Source: Halalkalicoccus paucihalophilus (GTDB taxonomy: Archaea; Halobacteriota; Halobacteria; Halobacteriales; Halalkalicoccaceae). From it: a stretch of DNA of 39,175 bases. This document shows positions 32,599 to 39,175 of the stretch, piece after piece. Location: positions 1-39,175 of the forward strand of contig NZ_LTAZ01000023.1 of assembly GCF_001593955.1 (NCBI RefSeq), given 5' to 3'. Made by a program: the position numbers and the translations under genes. Within the stretch, counting starts at the first letter, position 1. Each line of letters begins with the position of its first letter. Under the pieces are notes generated by a model. The model was not told the origin of the DNA, did not search any database, and worked only from the letters and a program-made list of their open reading frames with translations.

Positions 32599-32781
32599 AT
32601 CGGACCAAAAACTACTAGGATAGGGGCCACATTGCTCGTACTGTGGTGCACACCGTAACATGACCGCTACCGTATGCCGATTAGAAGGGTTACACAGTGC
32701 GTCTTTAACCTGCCATGCGACTCAAACACCGGCTCAGCGAAAAAACTCAGGCCAGCCAGCATACCCCACGAGGTAAGAGAC

Positions 32782-33261
32782 ATGACCAATAACAACACAT
32801 CAGACGGTCGGACAAAACGGGTGACGTTCTACGTCAACGCCGAAGAACGCGACGCTCTCAAACAGGAAGCCGACGACCGCGGCAAATCCCTGAGTGGCTA
32901 CTGTCTGCAACTCATTCGACGCCAGCGCCAACTCGACGCCGAAGAACAACTCGCCGAGGACCTCAACGTTGAGCAACGCCTCACGCAAATCGTTAATGAA
33001 GCCGCCGAGGACATGGCCGACGCCGCACAAGCCCTCGAGGAACAGCAGCGCCTCTCGGGGAAGTACTCGATCGCCTTGTGGGAACTACTGAAAGCCGACT
33101 ACGCCGACCCGAAGCGACGAGACGCGATCGCGACGAGCCACGAACGGCTGAACAAAGTCATTGACATGGAAGCGCCCCCCGACGCCGACGACCTCGAGGA
33201 AGACGAACCACAGTCGGACTCAGGGAAGGCGAAAAGCGTCGATGAACTCTTGGACCGCTAA
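32782..33261 (+). CDS. MobC-like ribbon-helix-helix accessory protein
   Basis: 159 aa from ATG 32782. TKRVTFYVNAEERDALKQEA then SLSGYCLQLIRRQRQ is a plain ribbon-helix-helix head, as in MobC and similar relaxosome proteins that bind oriT. The middle is helical (LNVEQRLTQIVNEAAEDMAD), and the tail is acidic and Ser-rich. It lies 2 nt before the relaxase-like gene, the classic mobC-mobA order. Its target could be the tandem motifs at 32559-32598 or dyad 2. Confidence 0.7.
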   Translation: MTNNNTSDGRTKRVTFYVNAEERDALKQEADDRGKSLSGYCLQLIRRQRQLDAEEQLAEDLNVEQRLTQIVNEAAEDMADAAQALEEQQRLSGKYSIALWELLKADYADPKRRDAIATSHERLNKVIDMEAPPDADDLEEDEPQSDSGKAKSVDELLDR

Positions 33262-33263
33262 CC

Positions 33264-33782
33264 ATGCACGGAGACGCCCGCGATACGATCTACAAGACGG
33301 ATTACGCCGACGACGCGGGGACCGAGAAGCTCACAAACTACCTTCAGCACGATCAGCAGGCGATCCGCGACAGGACCGGCCGCCCCATGTCCAAGAAGGA
33401 GATCGAACAGTTCAACGAGAAGGCCGCTGGCAAGCGGAACCGGCACATCATCATCAGTCCTCGAGACCACGGTGAACGCTCCGACGAGGACCTCGATCGC
33501 GCCACCCGGCGATACATGCGCGACATGACCGAGGAGAGACCCACGGCTGATTACGTCTACTCCGTCCACGACGACAAGGAGAACGGCAGAGACGTCCATA
33601 TCGCCATGACAGCGAACGATAAAACAGACTTAGCAATGTACCCCGACGACATCGAGCGCGAACGAAAACGCGCCCATGAGACGTATCTCGAGTACGGACG
33701 CGACCGGACTCGCGAGAACGAACAGGAACTTCAGCAGGAACAGCAGAATGAACGCACTCGCGGACACGGAAGGGGGCGATGA
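33264..33782 (+). CDS. Minimal relaxase-like (MOB) protein
   Basis: 172 aa. After an N-terminal helix with candidate nicking tyrosines (Y10, Y14, Y26) comes the strand HIIISP (61-66), a helix, then DYVYSVHDDKENGRDVHI with H102-x-D104-x5-D110-x-H112 and N118. This matches relaxase motif III (H-x-D...H-x-H...N) except that the first His of the HUH pair is Asp. The C-terminus is a charged coil without helicase or primase domain. The gene lies between MobC-like and coupling-protein genes in one operon, so a DNA-nicking relaxase for conjugation is the best reading. It is shorter than usual relaxase domains. Confidence 0.7.
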   Translation: MHGDARDTIYKTDYADDAGTEKLTNYLQHDQQAIRDRTGRPMSKKEIEQFNEKAAGKRNRHIIISPRDHGERSDEDLDRATRRYMRDMTEERPTADYVYSVHDDKENGRDVHIAMTANDKTDLAMYPDDIERERKRAHETYLEYGRDRTRENEQELQQEQQNERTRGHGRGR

Positions 33783-34093
33783 CATTTCTTTCAGTCCTCT
33801 CCTCGTGGCTCTCGAATAGCGAGGACAGCTGTTCACACCAAGATGTTGACTACGTAGAAGGCAATTGCACGTATGACGATGTGTCTCTCCAATCGGGGGA
33901 GATCGTCCTCTCCACCTACCGGCCGTACTACCGGCAGTGTGCGGACTGTGGCGACACCTTCTATGACACTCGCTACACGGCCGACGGCACTGAGACGCCA
34001 CTCGGCGAACCCGTGGGAAGAACGCCAATTCCCCACCATGTGTATAGCGAGTATCTTCGAGAACACGAACGCGAAATCGGGAGGGGCCGATAA
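33779..34093 (+). CDS. Small zinc-site protein of the mobilisation operon
   Basis: 104 aa. Start overlaps the relaxase stop (ATGA) and its stop overlaps the coupling-protein start (TAATG). RQCADCGDTFYD (C54, C57) is a half zinc ribbon; C18 and C30 may complete the site. Position between relaxase and coupling protein suggests a relaxosome adaptor, but no homologue is recognised. Confidence 0.65.
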   Translation: MTFLSVLSSWLSNSEDSCSHQDVDYVEGNCTYDDVSLQSGEIVLSTYRPYYRQCADCGDTFYDTRYTADGTETPLGEPVGRTPIPHHVYSEYLREHEREIGRGR

Positions 34094-35412
34094 TGGTGGT
34101 CGAGACCCTCCTGCCTGTGGCCGCTCTTGGAACGGCCGGGTTAGCCTACGGCGTGAAACGGAAAGTGTTCCCGGCCGCCCCGAAGCCCGACGAGGAGAAC
34201 TTCGCCCTTCCGATTGAGCTCAACTCCGCCGACGCCGAAGACATCAGTAGCCGGTTCATCAAAGGTGTGCGGATCCCCCACCGGTCGCTGCTCACACTCG
34301 GCGCAAGCGGGGCCGGCAAGAGCGAGACGCTCAAGCACTTCGTCGATCAGCTGCAGAACGACCCGAACGAGCCCGTCGTCGTCTACGATCACAAAACCGA
34401 CTATCAGGAGTTCCTCGACGACCGCGGAGACGACATGATCCGCCTCTCATCCGGGGGTTCGGCCGACGAAAACGGGCACGCACTCGCCTGGAATATCTTT
34501 GCCGAGATTGAGACCGAGGAAGACACTGACGAACTCGCACGAGCACTGTTCCCTGAGGAGAGTGGGGACTTTTGGAACGCGGCCGGGCGGCAGTTGTTCG
34601 CGGCGATCTTGAAGTACATGTATCGGGAACTCGAGAACCCCGACAACGCCGACTTCGTCCGGTACTGGGAACGTACAACGCCGGAGGAAATGCACGAGGA
34701 CCTTAATCGGGACGGCCACGAGGACCTCACCGCCGCCGCGAGTGCCATCAACCCTGAGACGGAGCGCCAGGCAGGCTCCGTATTCGCGACGGCTCAACAG
34801 CAAATCACGGATCTCTTTGTGGGTGACTTCGCGGAGAGCGGCGAGTTCTCGATCCGCGAGTACATGCAGAACCCCGACGGTCGGGTCTTGGTGCTCGATT
34901 ACCCGACGCGACAGTCAGGGACGATTGCCCCTGTGTTCCGCCACCTGATCGACCAGGCCATCATGCACGGCATGGACGACCCCGACCGGTCGGCGTACTA
35001 CCTGCTGGACGAAATCGAGCACCTGGACGCGACGATCAAGCGCCTCGGTGAGCTGATCAACGTGGGCCGGGGCGTCAACTGTCAGGCGATTCTCTCGCTT
35101 CAGTCAGTCGCCCAGCTCGAAGACACGTACGGGAAGGAACGCGCCCACGCGCTACTGTCGGGCATGGTCACGGTGATCGGCCTTCGGACGGCTGATGAGG
35201 AGAGCGTGAATTATCTCCGTGAGGCCGTCGGCACGTCCTTCGAGCAGTACACGCGGAACTCGGGATCCGACCGTACGCCGAGCGAAAGCGAGGAGAAAGA
35301 AGAGTATCAGTTCGCGAAGGGCGACCTCCGGAATTTCGACCCCGGCGAGGCCGTGATCTGCCGCCAGGGGAAAGGGTGGGTTTACTGTCGGATCCAGTTG
35401 CTCGAGGAGTAG
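34093..35412 (+). CDS. VirD4/TraD-like type IV coupling protein
   Basis: 439 aa. One N-terminal membrane segment (about 5-20). Walker A GASGAGKS is at 70-77, Walker B AYYLLDEIEHL near 301-311, then RGVNCQAILSLQSVAQL, the conserved strand of VirD4/TraD ATPases. It should form a hexameric membrane pump handing the relaxase-DNA complex to the VirB4 channel. The extreme C-terminus (GDLRNFDPGEAVICRQGKGW) is duplicated at 37138-37314. It is the last gene of the mobilisation operon. Confidence 0.85.
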   Translation: MVVETLLPVAALGTAGLAYGVKRKVFPAAPKPDEENFALPIELNSADAEDISSRFIKGVRIPHRSLLTLGASGAGKSETLKHFVDQLQNDPNEPVVVYDHKTDYQEFLDDRGDDMIRLSSGGSADENGHALAWNIFAEIETEEDTDELARALFPEESGDFWNAAGRQLFAAILKYMYRELENPDNADFVRYWERTTPEEMHEDLNRDGHEDLTAAASAINPETERQAGSVFATAQQQITDLFVGDFAESGEFSIREYMQNPDGRVLVLDYPTRQSGTIAPVFRHLIDQAIMHGMDDPDRSAYYLLDEIEHLDATIKRLGELINVGRGVNCQAILSLQSVAQLEDTYGKERAHALLSGMVTVIGLRTADEESVNYLREAVGTSFEQYTRNSGSDRTPSESEEKEEYQFAKGDLRNFDPGEAVICRQGKGWVYCRIQLLEE

Positions 35413-35422
35413 TCGACTCTTT

Positions 35423-35606
35423 TTACTCGCCTTGGGCAACAATCAGAAGTGAAGTAGAGGCCAGTACGCATCTATCGTGGCGCTCCTCTGCAAGCTCGCA
35501 GGTGAGTATTTCCATGTCTGGCCGATCCTCGTATAGGAGGAACCACGTCGAGGATGCGTCCGGACTCATCCACACATTCTTTGATTCACTCTCGACTACT
35601 GTTAGT
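35423..35606 (-). pseudogene. Inverted fragment related to the gene at 36706
   Basis: On the minus strand TWFLLYEDRPDMEILTCELA parallels TWVCRYEDAPDLEIMVFELA at the C-terminus of the protein encoded at 36706-37131. The upstream part of this copy is missing; the Bat-type gene starts there instead. It looks like the broken end of a paralogue. Confidence 0.4.
35430..35440. repeat. Decayed half of the dyad element
   Basis: CCTTGGGCAAC followed by AATCAG matches the left arm of dyads 2 and 3 with one change, 18 nt after the coupling-protein stop. No right arm is present. The preceding CTTTTTACTCG resembles the flank of dyad 3. Confidence 0.5.
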
Positions 35607-36257
35607 ATGGCAATTGAAGCCTCATTCACGACCACCGAGGGCGACTTCCCCTTAGCTGCTGTGTTCGAGGATTTCCCCGACACGCAAATCGAACTCGATC
35701 GCGTTGTCCCCACAGACGGAGCGATCATCCCGTATTTCTGGATCGAAGACGCGGATGTCACTACTGTTGATATGAATAACGTTGTCCATCCCGGGATTCA
35801 CGATATTCGTGTGATCGATAACGTCGGCAGTAACGCGTTCATCCGCATCGACTGGGATTTCGAGTACGAGAGTATCTTAACCGCTATTCTTGAAACGGAA
35901 GCGGAACTTATCTCGGCCATTGGAACACAGGCACAGTGGACATTCAACATCCGTGGCGAGGAACAACAGGCGATCTCCCAGTTCCATACGTACTGCAAAG
36001 AGCACGAGATTCCCGTCGAGCTGTCCCAACTGCACGCGCTTTCCCCGTTACGATCAGGGCACGAGTATGATCTGACCGACGCCCAACGAGAGGCATTGAC
36101 GCTCGCATATACCGGTGGATACTATGATTCGCCGCGACAACTACCGCAACAAGCACTCGCTGACGAGCTTGGGATTACCAGACAGGCTGTGGCCTCCCGC
36201 CTCAAACGGGGTACCAGACGCCTCATCGCGAGTACCCTAATCACTCCGGATGACTGA
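35607..36257 (+). CDS. Bat-type HTH_10 transcription regulator
   Basis: 216 aa from ATG 35607. The N-terminal 150 residues are a bacterio-opsin-activator-like sensor half (FPLAAVFEDFPDTQIELDRV; FNIRGEEQQAISQF). The C-terminus has the HTH_10 signature YDLTDAQREALTLAYTGGYYDSPRQ then ALADELGITRQAVASRLKRG. Such proteins regulate neighbouring haloarchaeal genes. TATATAAA lies directly after its stop and may drive the HalOD1 gene. The block it belongs to (35413-37137) is enclosed by duplicated coupling-protein tails, so it is probably inserted cargo. Confidence 0.82.
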   Translation: MAIEASFTTTEGDFPLAAVFEDFPDTQIELDRVVPTDGAIIPYFWIEDADVTTVDMNNVVHPGIHDIRVIDNVGSNAFIRIDWDFEYESILTAILETEAELISAIGTQAQWTFNIRGEEQQAISQFHTYCKEHEIPVELSQLHALSPLRSGHEYDLTDAQREALTLAYTGGYYDSPRQLPQQALADELGITRQAVASRLKRGTRRLIASTLITPDD

Positions 36258-36258
36258 G

Positions 36259-36267
36259 TATATAAAG
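36259..36267 (+). promoter_or_regulatory. TATA box for HalOD1 gene
   Basis: TATATAAAG; expected transcript start near 36290, about 30 nt before GTG 36320. The surrounding CTGAGTATATAAA also occurs at 31305-31317. Confidence 0.5.
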
Positions 36268-36319
36268 AAATTACGTAAGCAACAGTTAGACTCACCCGCG
36301 AAACGACCATAACTCTACT

Positions 36320-36709
36320 GTGTATCAAGGGGATTCAAACACCAGGAGAGCGGGTGCCTTTCCACAACAGGCGGTCGTCGACGATGGGGAGTATCCCGAT
36401 CTGCATATCGAGGATGACCTGCTCGACTCAGCGGACGAGATCACTTACCATAAGGGCAAGAGGGTCTATCGATTGGAGTACGATTCAGAGGTCGATACGC
36501 CGAGCGTCGCTGTGGTCGCTGCGATCGCTGCGATGACCCGCACGGATCCGATGGATCTCGACCCACTCCACTCGGTGATCGATACGAGCGCGTTCGACGA
36601 CCTGTTTACTGCGACCGATCACAAACGGTGGGGCCGGGTCGTCTTCCGATTCAGCGGCTTCGAGATCATGGCGAGCAGTCACGGGGTAATCGAGGTGAAC
36701 CCACGATGA
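36320..36709 (+). CDS. HalOD1 output-domain protein
   Basis: 129 aa from GTG 36320. The pattern VYRLEYDSEVDTPSVAVVAA then DPMDLDPLHSVIDTSAFDDLF and VVFRFSGFEIMASS is the Halobacterial output domain 1 (HalOD1), a small alpha/beta domain of haloarchaeal signalling proteins, here without any fused sensor. Its stop overlaps the start of 36706 (ATGA). With the Bat-type gene upstream it forms a regulatory cassette; what it senses is unknown. Confidence 0.82.
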   Translation: MYQGDSNTRRAGAFPQQAVVDDGEYPDLHIEDDLLDSADEITYHKGKRVYRLEYDSEVDTPSVAVVAAIAAMTRTDPMDLDPLHSVIDTSAFDDLFTATDHKRWGRVVFRFSGFEIMASSHGVIEVNPR

Positions 36710-37131
36710 CGTATGTAGCGTTCGCCGATGTTGAGGGGGCGACGGGAACGATTGCCGCAGATTGGACGATCGAGTATGATGGGGCGTTCACCGAGACAAC
36801 CAACGCCGTTGTCTCGAATATGGATCGGAACGGGAACGCGAGTAGGGAAGATCTCCAACGGCTTATGCTAACTCTCTTCAAAGAGGGCTATCTCGCGGAG
36901 ATCGAGCTGATCGACAATACGCCACGTCAGGAATCGCTCAGGGGGCAATCGAGAGCAGATCGACGCCAATCAGGGATCCAGAGTGAGAAGGAACTACAAC
37001 GGAAGCTATCGCGTCTCTTTCAAGCGGCATATCGAAATGAAGTACCAATCGGTCCGACGTGGGTGTGTCGGTACGAGGACGCCCCTGATCTGGAGATCAT
37101 GGTGTTTGAACTCGCTCATTTGCAGGACTGA
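36706..37131 (+). CDS. HalOD1 partner protein, unknown
   Basis: 141 aa, translationally coupled to HalOD1. Begins with YVAFADVEGATGTIAADWTI strands, then helices (REDLQRLMLTLFKEGYLAEI) and ends TWVCRYEDAPDLEIMVFELA. A basic middle (RQESLRGQSRADRRQ) separates the halves. An inverted fragment of a paralogue lies at 35423-35606. Function unknown; likely part of the same signalling unit. Confidence 0.6.
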   Translation: MTYVAFADVEGATGTIAADWTIEYDGAFTETTNAVVSNMDRNGNASREDLQRLMLTLFKEGYLAEIELIDNTPRQESLRGQSRADRRQSGIQSEKELQRKLSRLFQAAYRNEVPIGPTWVCRYEDAPDLEIMVFELAHLQD

Positions 37132-37137
37132 ATCGGG

Positions 37138-37314
37138 ATGTCCTTCGAGCAGTACACGCGGGGTTCAGGCGACAGCCGGACGCCCAACGAGAGTGAGGAG
37201 AAAGAGGAGTATCACTTCGCGAAGGGCGACCTCCGGAACTTCGACCCGGGCGAGGCCGTGATCTGTCGCCAAGGAATGGGGTGGGTCCACGGACGGATTA
37301 AGATGCTCGAGTAG
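37138..37314 (+). pseudogene. Duplicated 3' end of the coupling-protein gene
   Basis: 58 codons (MSFEQYTRGSGD... to GRIKMLE) match the last 60 residues of the protein at 34093-35412 closely, for example EEKEEYHFAKGDLRNFDPGE against EEKEEYQFAKGDLRNFDPGE. An ATG happens to open the fragment. It lies where the old gene end would be if the regulatory block 35413-37137 had been inserted at the 3' end. Confidence 0.8.
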
Positions 37315-37391
37315 GCCGCCGACCTCTCTTTTTCGCTCAGAAAACTGAAGCCCATCCCATTGGCGCATTCATCCCCATGCCTTTGCTGTTC

Positions 37392-37444
37392 TCGCCTTGT
37401 GCAACAGTCGCCTTTCCTGATCGGTCGAATGTTGCACAAGGCGA
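37392..37444. repeat. Dyad element 3, extended 14-bp arms
   Basis: TCGCCTTGTGCAAC (37392-37405) and GTTGCACAAGGCGA (37431-37444), 25-nt centre. It follows the duplicated coupling-protein tail and ends 25 nt before ATG 37470. Confidence 0.88.
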
Positions 37445-37469
37445 AGTAGCTGGATTCCATAGCTACAGT

Positions 37470-37730
37470 ATGCCTGATCAACCCACTCTCTCCGAGTTTG
37501 CCGATCACGGCAAAGAGTCCACACAAAATCTCGAGGAGCAGCAGGCCGACACCGATCAAGACGATCTCGACAGAACGGAAGCACTCGCGGAAGCAGTAAG
37601 CCACCTCGCTACGATAGCGGATAGGAACGTACAGAACACGGATCGGATTAAATCGCTTGAGAAACGCGCTCAGGGACTGAGAGAAGAAACGGCGACTGAT
37701 CACTTGGAGGATCTACGGGGCTTCTACTAA
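37470..37730 (+). CDS. Small coiled-coil protein
   Basis: 86 aa from ATG 37470. Acidic, Gln/Asp-rich first half, then a coiled-coil region (EALAEAVSHLATIADRNVQN; DRIKSLEKRAQGLRE). No membrane or metal motif. Dyad 3 lies just upstream and may act on its expression. Function unknown. Confidence 0.55.
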   Translation: MPDQPTLSEFADHGKESTQNLEEQQADTDQDDLDRTEALAEAVSHLATIADRNVQNTDRIKSLEKRAQGLREETATDHLEDLRGFY

Positions 37731-38066
37731 GTATCACGTCGAGTAGTATTCTTCTCGCCTATAACACTAATAGGAGGGAGATCTGTCGCATAGTGTCTTG
37801 TATATAAGCTTTTTAAGCGGCTGATCGGGCGAAACCCCCGATATGGAAACCTATCTTTCGGGAGAGAAGTAGCCGTATTCTCGTCGATCGGGAGGCAGGA
37901 TCAAGCTGCGAAACCCCGGTGTAGAGTGCTACAAAGTGGGTTCCTCTCTCTGGATAGCCTCTCATGACCGACAATGTTCGGGGATTTCCAGATTGCAGCT
38001 TGATCACCAAGTGCGGTCTACTCTCTACTCAGTATGAATCAGACCGATATCAGGTAGTGCAATGAT
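37731..38066. other. Gene-free spacer with a large inverted repeat
   Basis: GATCAAGCTGC (37899-37909) pairs perfectly with GCAGCTTGATC (37995-38005); inside, AAACCCCG (37911-37918) faces CGGGGATTT (37979-37987), so the whole 107 bp can fold as one long imperfect hairpin. The AAACCCCGGTGT piece faintly recalls archaeal origin boxes. No gene is seen. Confidence 0.5.
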
Positions 38067-38408
38067 TCACCACTCATCAAACAAGGTAGGTTCGATCTCA
38101 TTCAACCGATCACGAAGGTGTTTTAGGAACCAAACTCTATTTAAATTCTCACTACCCTCCTGCGCGAGGTCATACTGTCCCGAATGGATACCAATCAATT
38201 GATAGCGTGGGTGGGGCCGCCCTTCCACTGTGTCTCTATATAATACTGGACTTCCACTAGTTCCATCATGTAATTTCGCATCGATTAAGAAAAATGGACT
38301 GACATCAAAATCAACATCTAGTGGATGTGCAAAATCCGACCTCAATGCGAGCAATTTGATCCGAGAGACTACGCTGGCGAGGTCACAGGAGTAGACTACC
38401 GGCAACAT
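38067..38408 (-). pseudogene. Trypsin-like serine protease, C-terminal fragment
   Basis: The minus strand encodes FFLIDAKLHDGTSGSPVLYR, with GTSGSP carrying the nucleophile Ser, then YQLIGIHSGQY, as in trypsin-like peptidases of the FLID-x-GxSGSP type. The N-terminal half with the catalytic His and Asp is missing: upstream of about 38408 the frame is unrelated and runs into dyad 4. It may be expressed as a fragment but cannot be an active protease. Confidence 0.65.
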
Positions 38409-38483
38409 TATTCGGAAAAATAGGCATTGAGTGAGCTGAGACACACCGCGTTTCGGGCCAATGTGTAAAGACTGGAATTCGTA

Positions 38484-38528
38484 CCTTGTGCAACTCGGTC
38501 GTCTATGAAACGCGATTGTTGCACAAGG
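38484..38528. repeat. Dyad element 4
   Basis: CCTTGTGCAAC (38484-38494) and GTTGCACAAGG (38518-38528), 23-nt centre with GTCTATGAAA, also close to the centre of dyad 1 (CTCTATGAAA). It separates the protease fragment from the RHH/coiled-coil gene. Confidence 0.85.
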
Positions 38529-38591
38529 CTGATCGATCGCAAGCCGTGCGTCTGACATAGACCTTTCACCGTCATGGTGAAGGTATGCATA

Positions 38592-38951
38592 ATGCCGCGT
38601 CTTACAATCACCGTTACCGATGAACAGGCCGCCCTTCTCAATGAGAAAACGGGTGACGGTGGCGAGTATGAATCAAAGAGTGAAGCGGTGAGGACCTTCA
38701 TACAGGAGTATGAACGCCTGTCTGAACGGGTGACTGACCTCGAAGCAGAATACGAGGAGCGTATTGCCGACCTGGAGCGGGAAAACGAACGACTACGGAA
38801 CGAAAAACAGCTAATCCTCGAACAGCGCGAGGAACACACGGACCTCGTGCGGGCGATCGAACGTGAGCAATCCCGCGAGGACCGGCGGGCGCAAGCCGGT
38901 GTACTCACTCGAGCGAAGTGGTGGCTTGTGGGGATGGCCGACGAGGAGTAG
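38592..38951 (+). CDS. RHH protein with coiled coil
   Basis: 119 aa from ATG 38592 (an in-frame ATG at 38574 would add six residues). PRLTITVTDEQAALLNEK then SKSEAVRTFIQEYERL is a ribbon-helix-helix unit; residues about 45-95 form a continuous coiled coil (LEAEYEERIADLERENERL), with a basic tail and WWLVGMADEE end. This RHH plus coil design is typical of small haloarchaeal plasmid proteins possibly used for partition or copy control. It starts 63 nt after dyad 4, which could be its operator. Confidence 0.7.
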   Translation: MPRLTITVTDEQAALLNEKTGDGGEYESKSEAVRTFIQEYERLSERVTDLEAEYEERIADLERENERLRNEKQLILEQREEHTDLVRAIEREQSREDRRAQAGVLTRAKWWLVGMADEE

Positions 38952-39048
38952 CGCAAAATATGTAGTCGTATAGCATTTATAGAAACGAAAGCTGTGGGTT
39001 CGAAGCCTGTACCGCTTGTTATCGGGCGAATCAGGCGTTTCTCGATTT

Positions 39049-39175
39049 ACTTTTGATTAACTCACAAGTCAACAGTGGAAGTAGCGGGGTCGCCGCTGTC
39101 TCTAAAGTGTAACCACTCTCTGCTGAAATCCTCAGAGGATAAGAGAGTAGTATCAACATTGGTTGACTATTCAAG
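39049..39175. repeat. Terminal redundancy, right copy
   Basis: Exact duplicate of 1-127; the true circle closes at 39048/1. The spacer from 38952 across the junction to 150 is 247 nt and contains the nested inverted repeats but no gene. Confidence 0.93.

Noticed and set aside
31328..38528. Dyad elements as tiny transposons
   Set aside because: None of the four copies has a target-site duplication at its borders, unlike the 29697-29821 element.
38996..39007. GGGTTCGAAGCC, like a tRNA T-arm
   Set aside because: No matching stem, anticodon arm or acceptor stem around it; no tRNA or tRNA-end attachment site can be built.

Overview
The window is almost certainly one complete circular haloarchaeal plasmid of about 39,048 bp. 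Its first 127 bases recur exactly as its last 127 (1-127 = 39049-39175), as expected when an assembler linearises a circle. A member of the Halobacteria is indicated by acidic proteins, GC-rich genes with short AT-rich spacers, TATA boxes about 26-27 nt before start codons (leaderless genes), Tat-type lipoprotein signals, and haloarchaeal families (HalOD1, Bat-type HTH_10, DUF2270, AbrB-like proteins).

Layout. (1) 151-3185: small zinc-ribbon, AbrB-like and membrane proteins, then an AT-rich spacer, a strong 19-bp inverted repeat and a coiled-coil/winged-helix protein that may serve replication or partition. (2) 3621-12749: a defence island with Kiwa (kwaA, kwaB), then an AbrB-like small protein, a 1409-aa nuclease/N6-adenine methyltransferase and a SNF2-type helicase. 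The last two resemble DISARM DrmMI and DrmD without drmABC. (3) 12750-17901: decaying AbrB gene, hypothetical and SWIM zinc-finger genes (the latter behind a three-way-junction leader), and clusters of tiny translationally coupled genes, two with ribbon-helix-helix starts. (4) 17902-21064: low-complexity DNA, a truncated IS6-type transposase and an Nramp-like transporter, between two copies of the same lipoprotein gene tail. (5) 21020-28611: transfer apparatus. A leftward operon of exported proteins (two Tat lipoproteins, one a beta-helix) diverges from a rightward operon with two membrane proteins and a VirB4-like ATPase. (6) 28612-31600: decayed spacer DNA with a 125-bp MITE, a repeated hairpin family, small genes and gene fragments. 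(7) 31594-35412: DUF2270 membrane protein, then the mobilisation operon: MobC-like RHH protein, minimal relaxase-like protein, zinc-ribbon protein and VirD4-like coupling ATPase. (8) 35413-39048: Bat-type regulator, HalOD1 protein and partner, a duplicated coupling-protein tail, a protease fragment, and an RHH/coiled-coil protein.

Taken together the plasmid appears self-transmissible: relaxase, coupling protein, VirB4 and membrane channel candidates are all present, and it carries two anti-phage modules. No recognisable Orc1/Cdc6, RepH or rolling-circle Rep is encoded, so replication must use an unrecognised initiator or a host factor.

The most unusual signal is non-coding. A dyad CCTTGTGCAAC / GTTGCACAAGG with 23-25 nt between the arms occurs four times (31328, 32474, 37392, 38484), with a fifth decayed half at 35430. 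Three of the five sit next to truncated or duplicated gene pieces, which suggests a recombination site or a mobile palindrome. A second hairpin family (29337, 29543, 31151) shares a GCCTCTGAYAT loop. All functions are inferred by reading the sequence; no database search was run.
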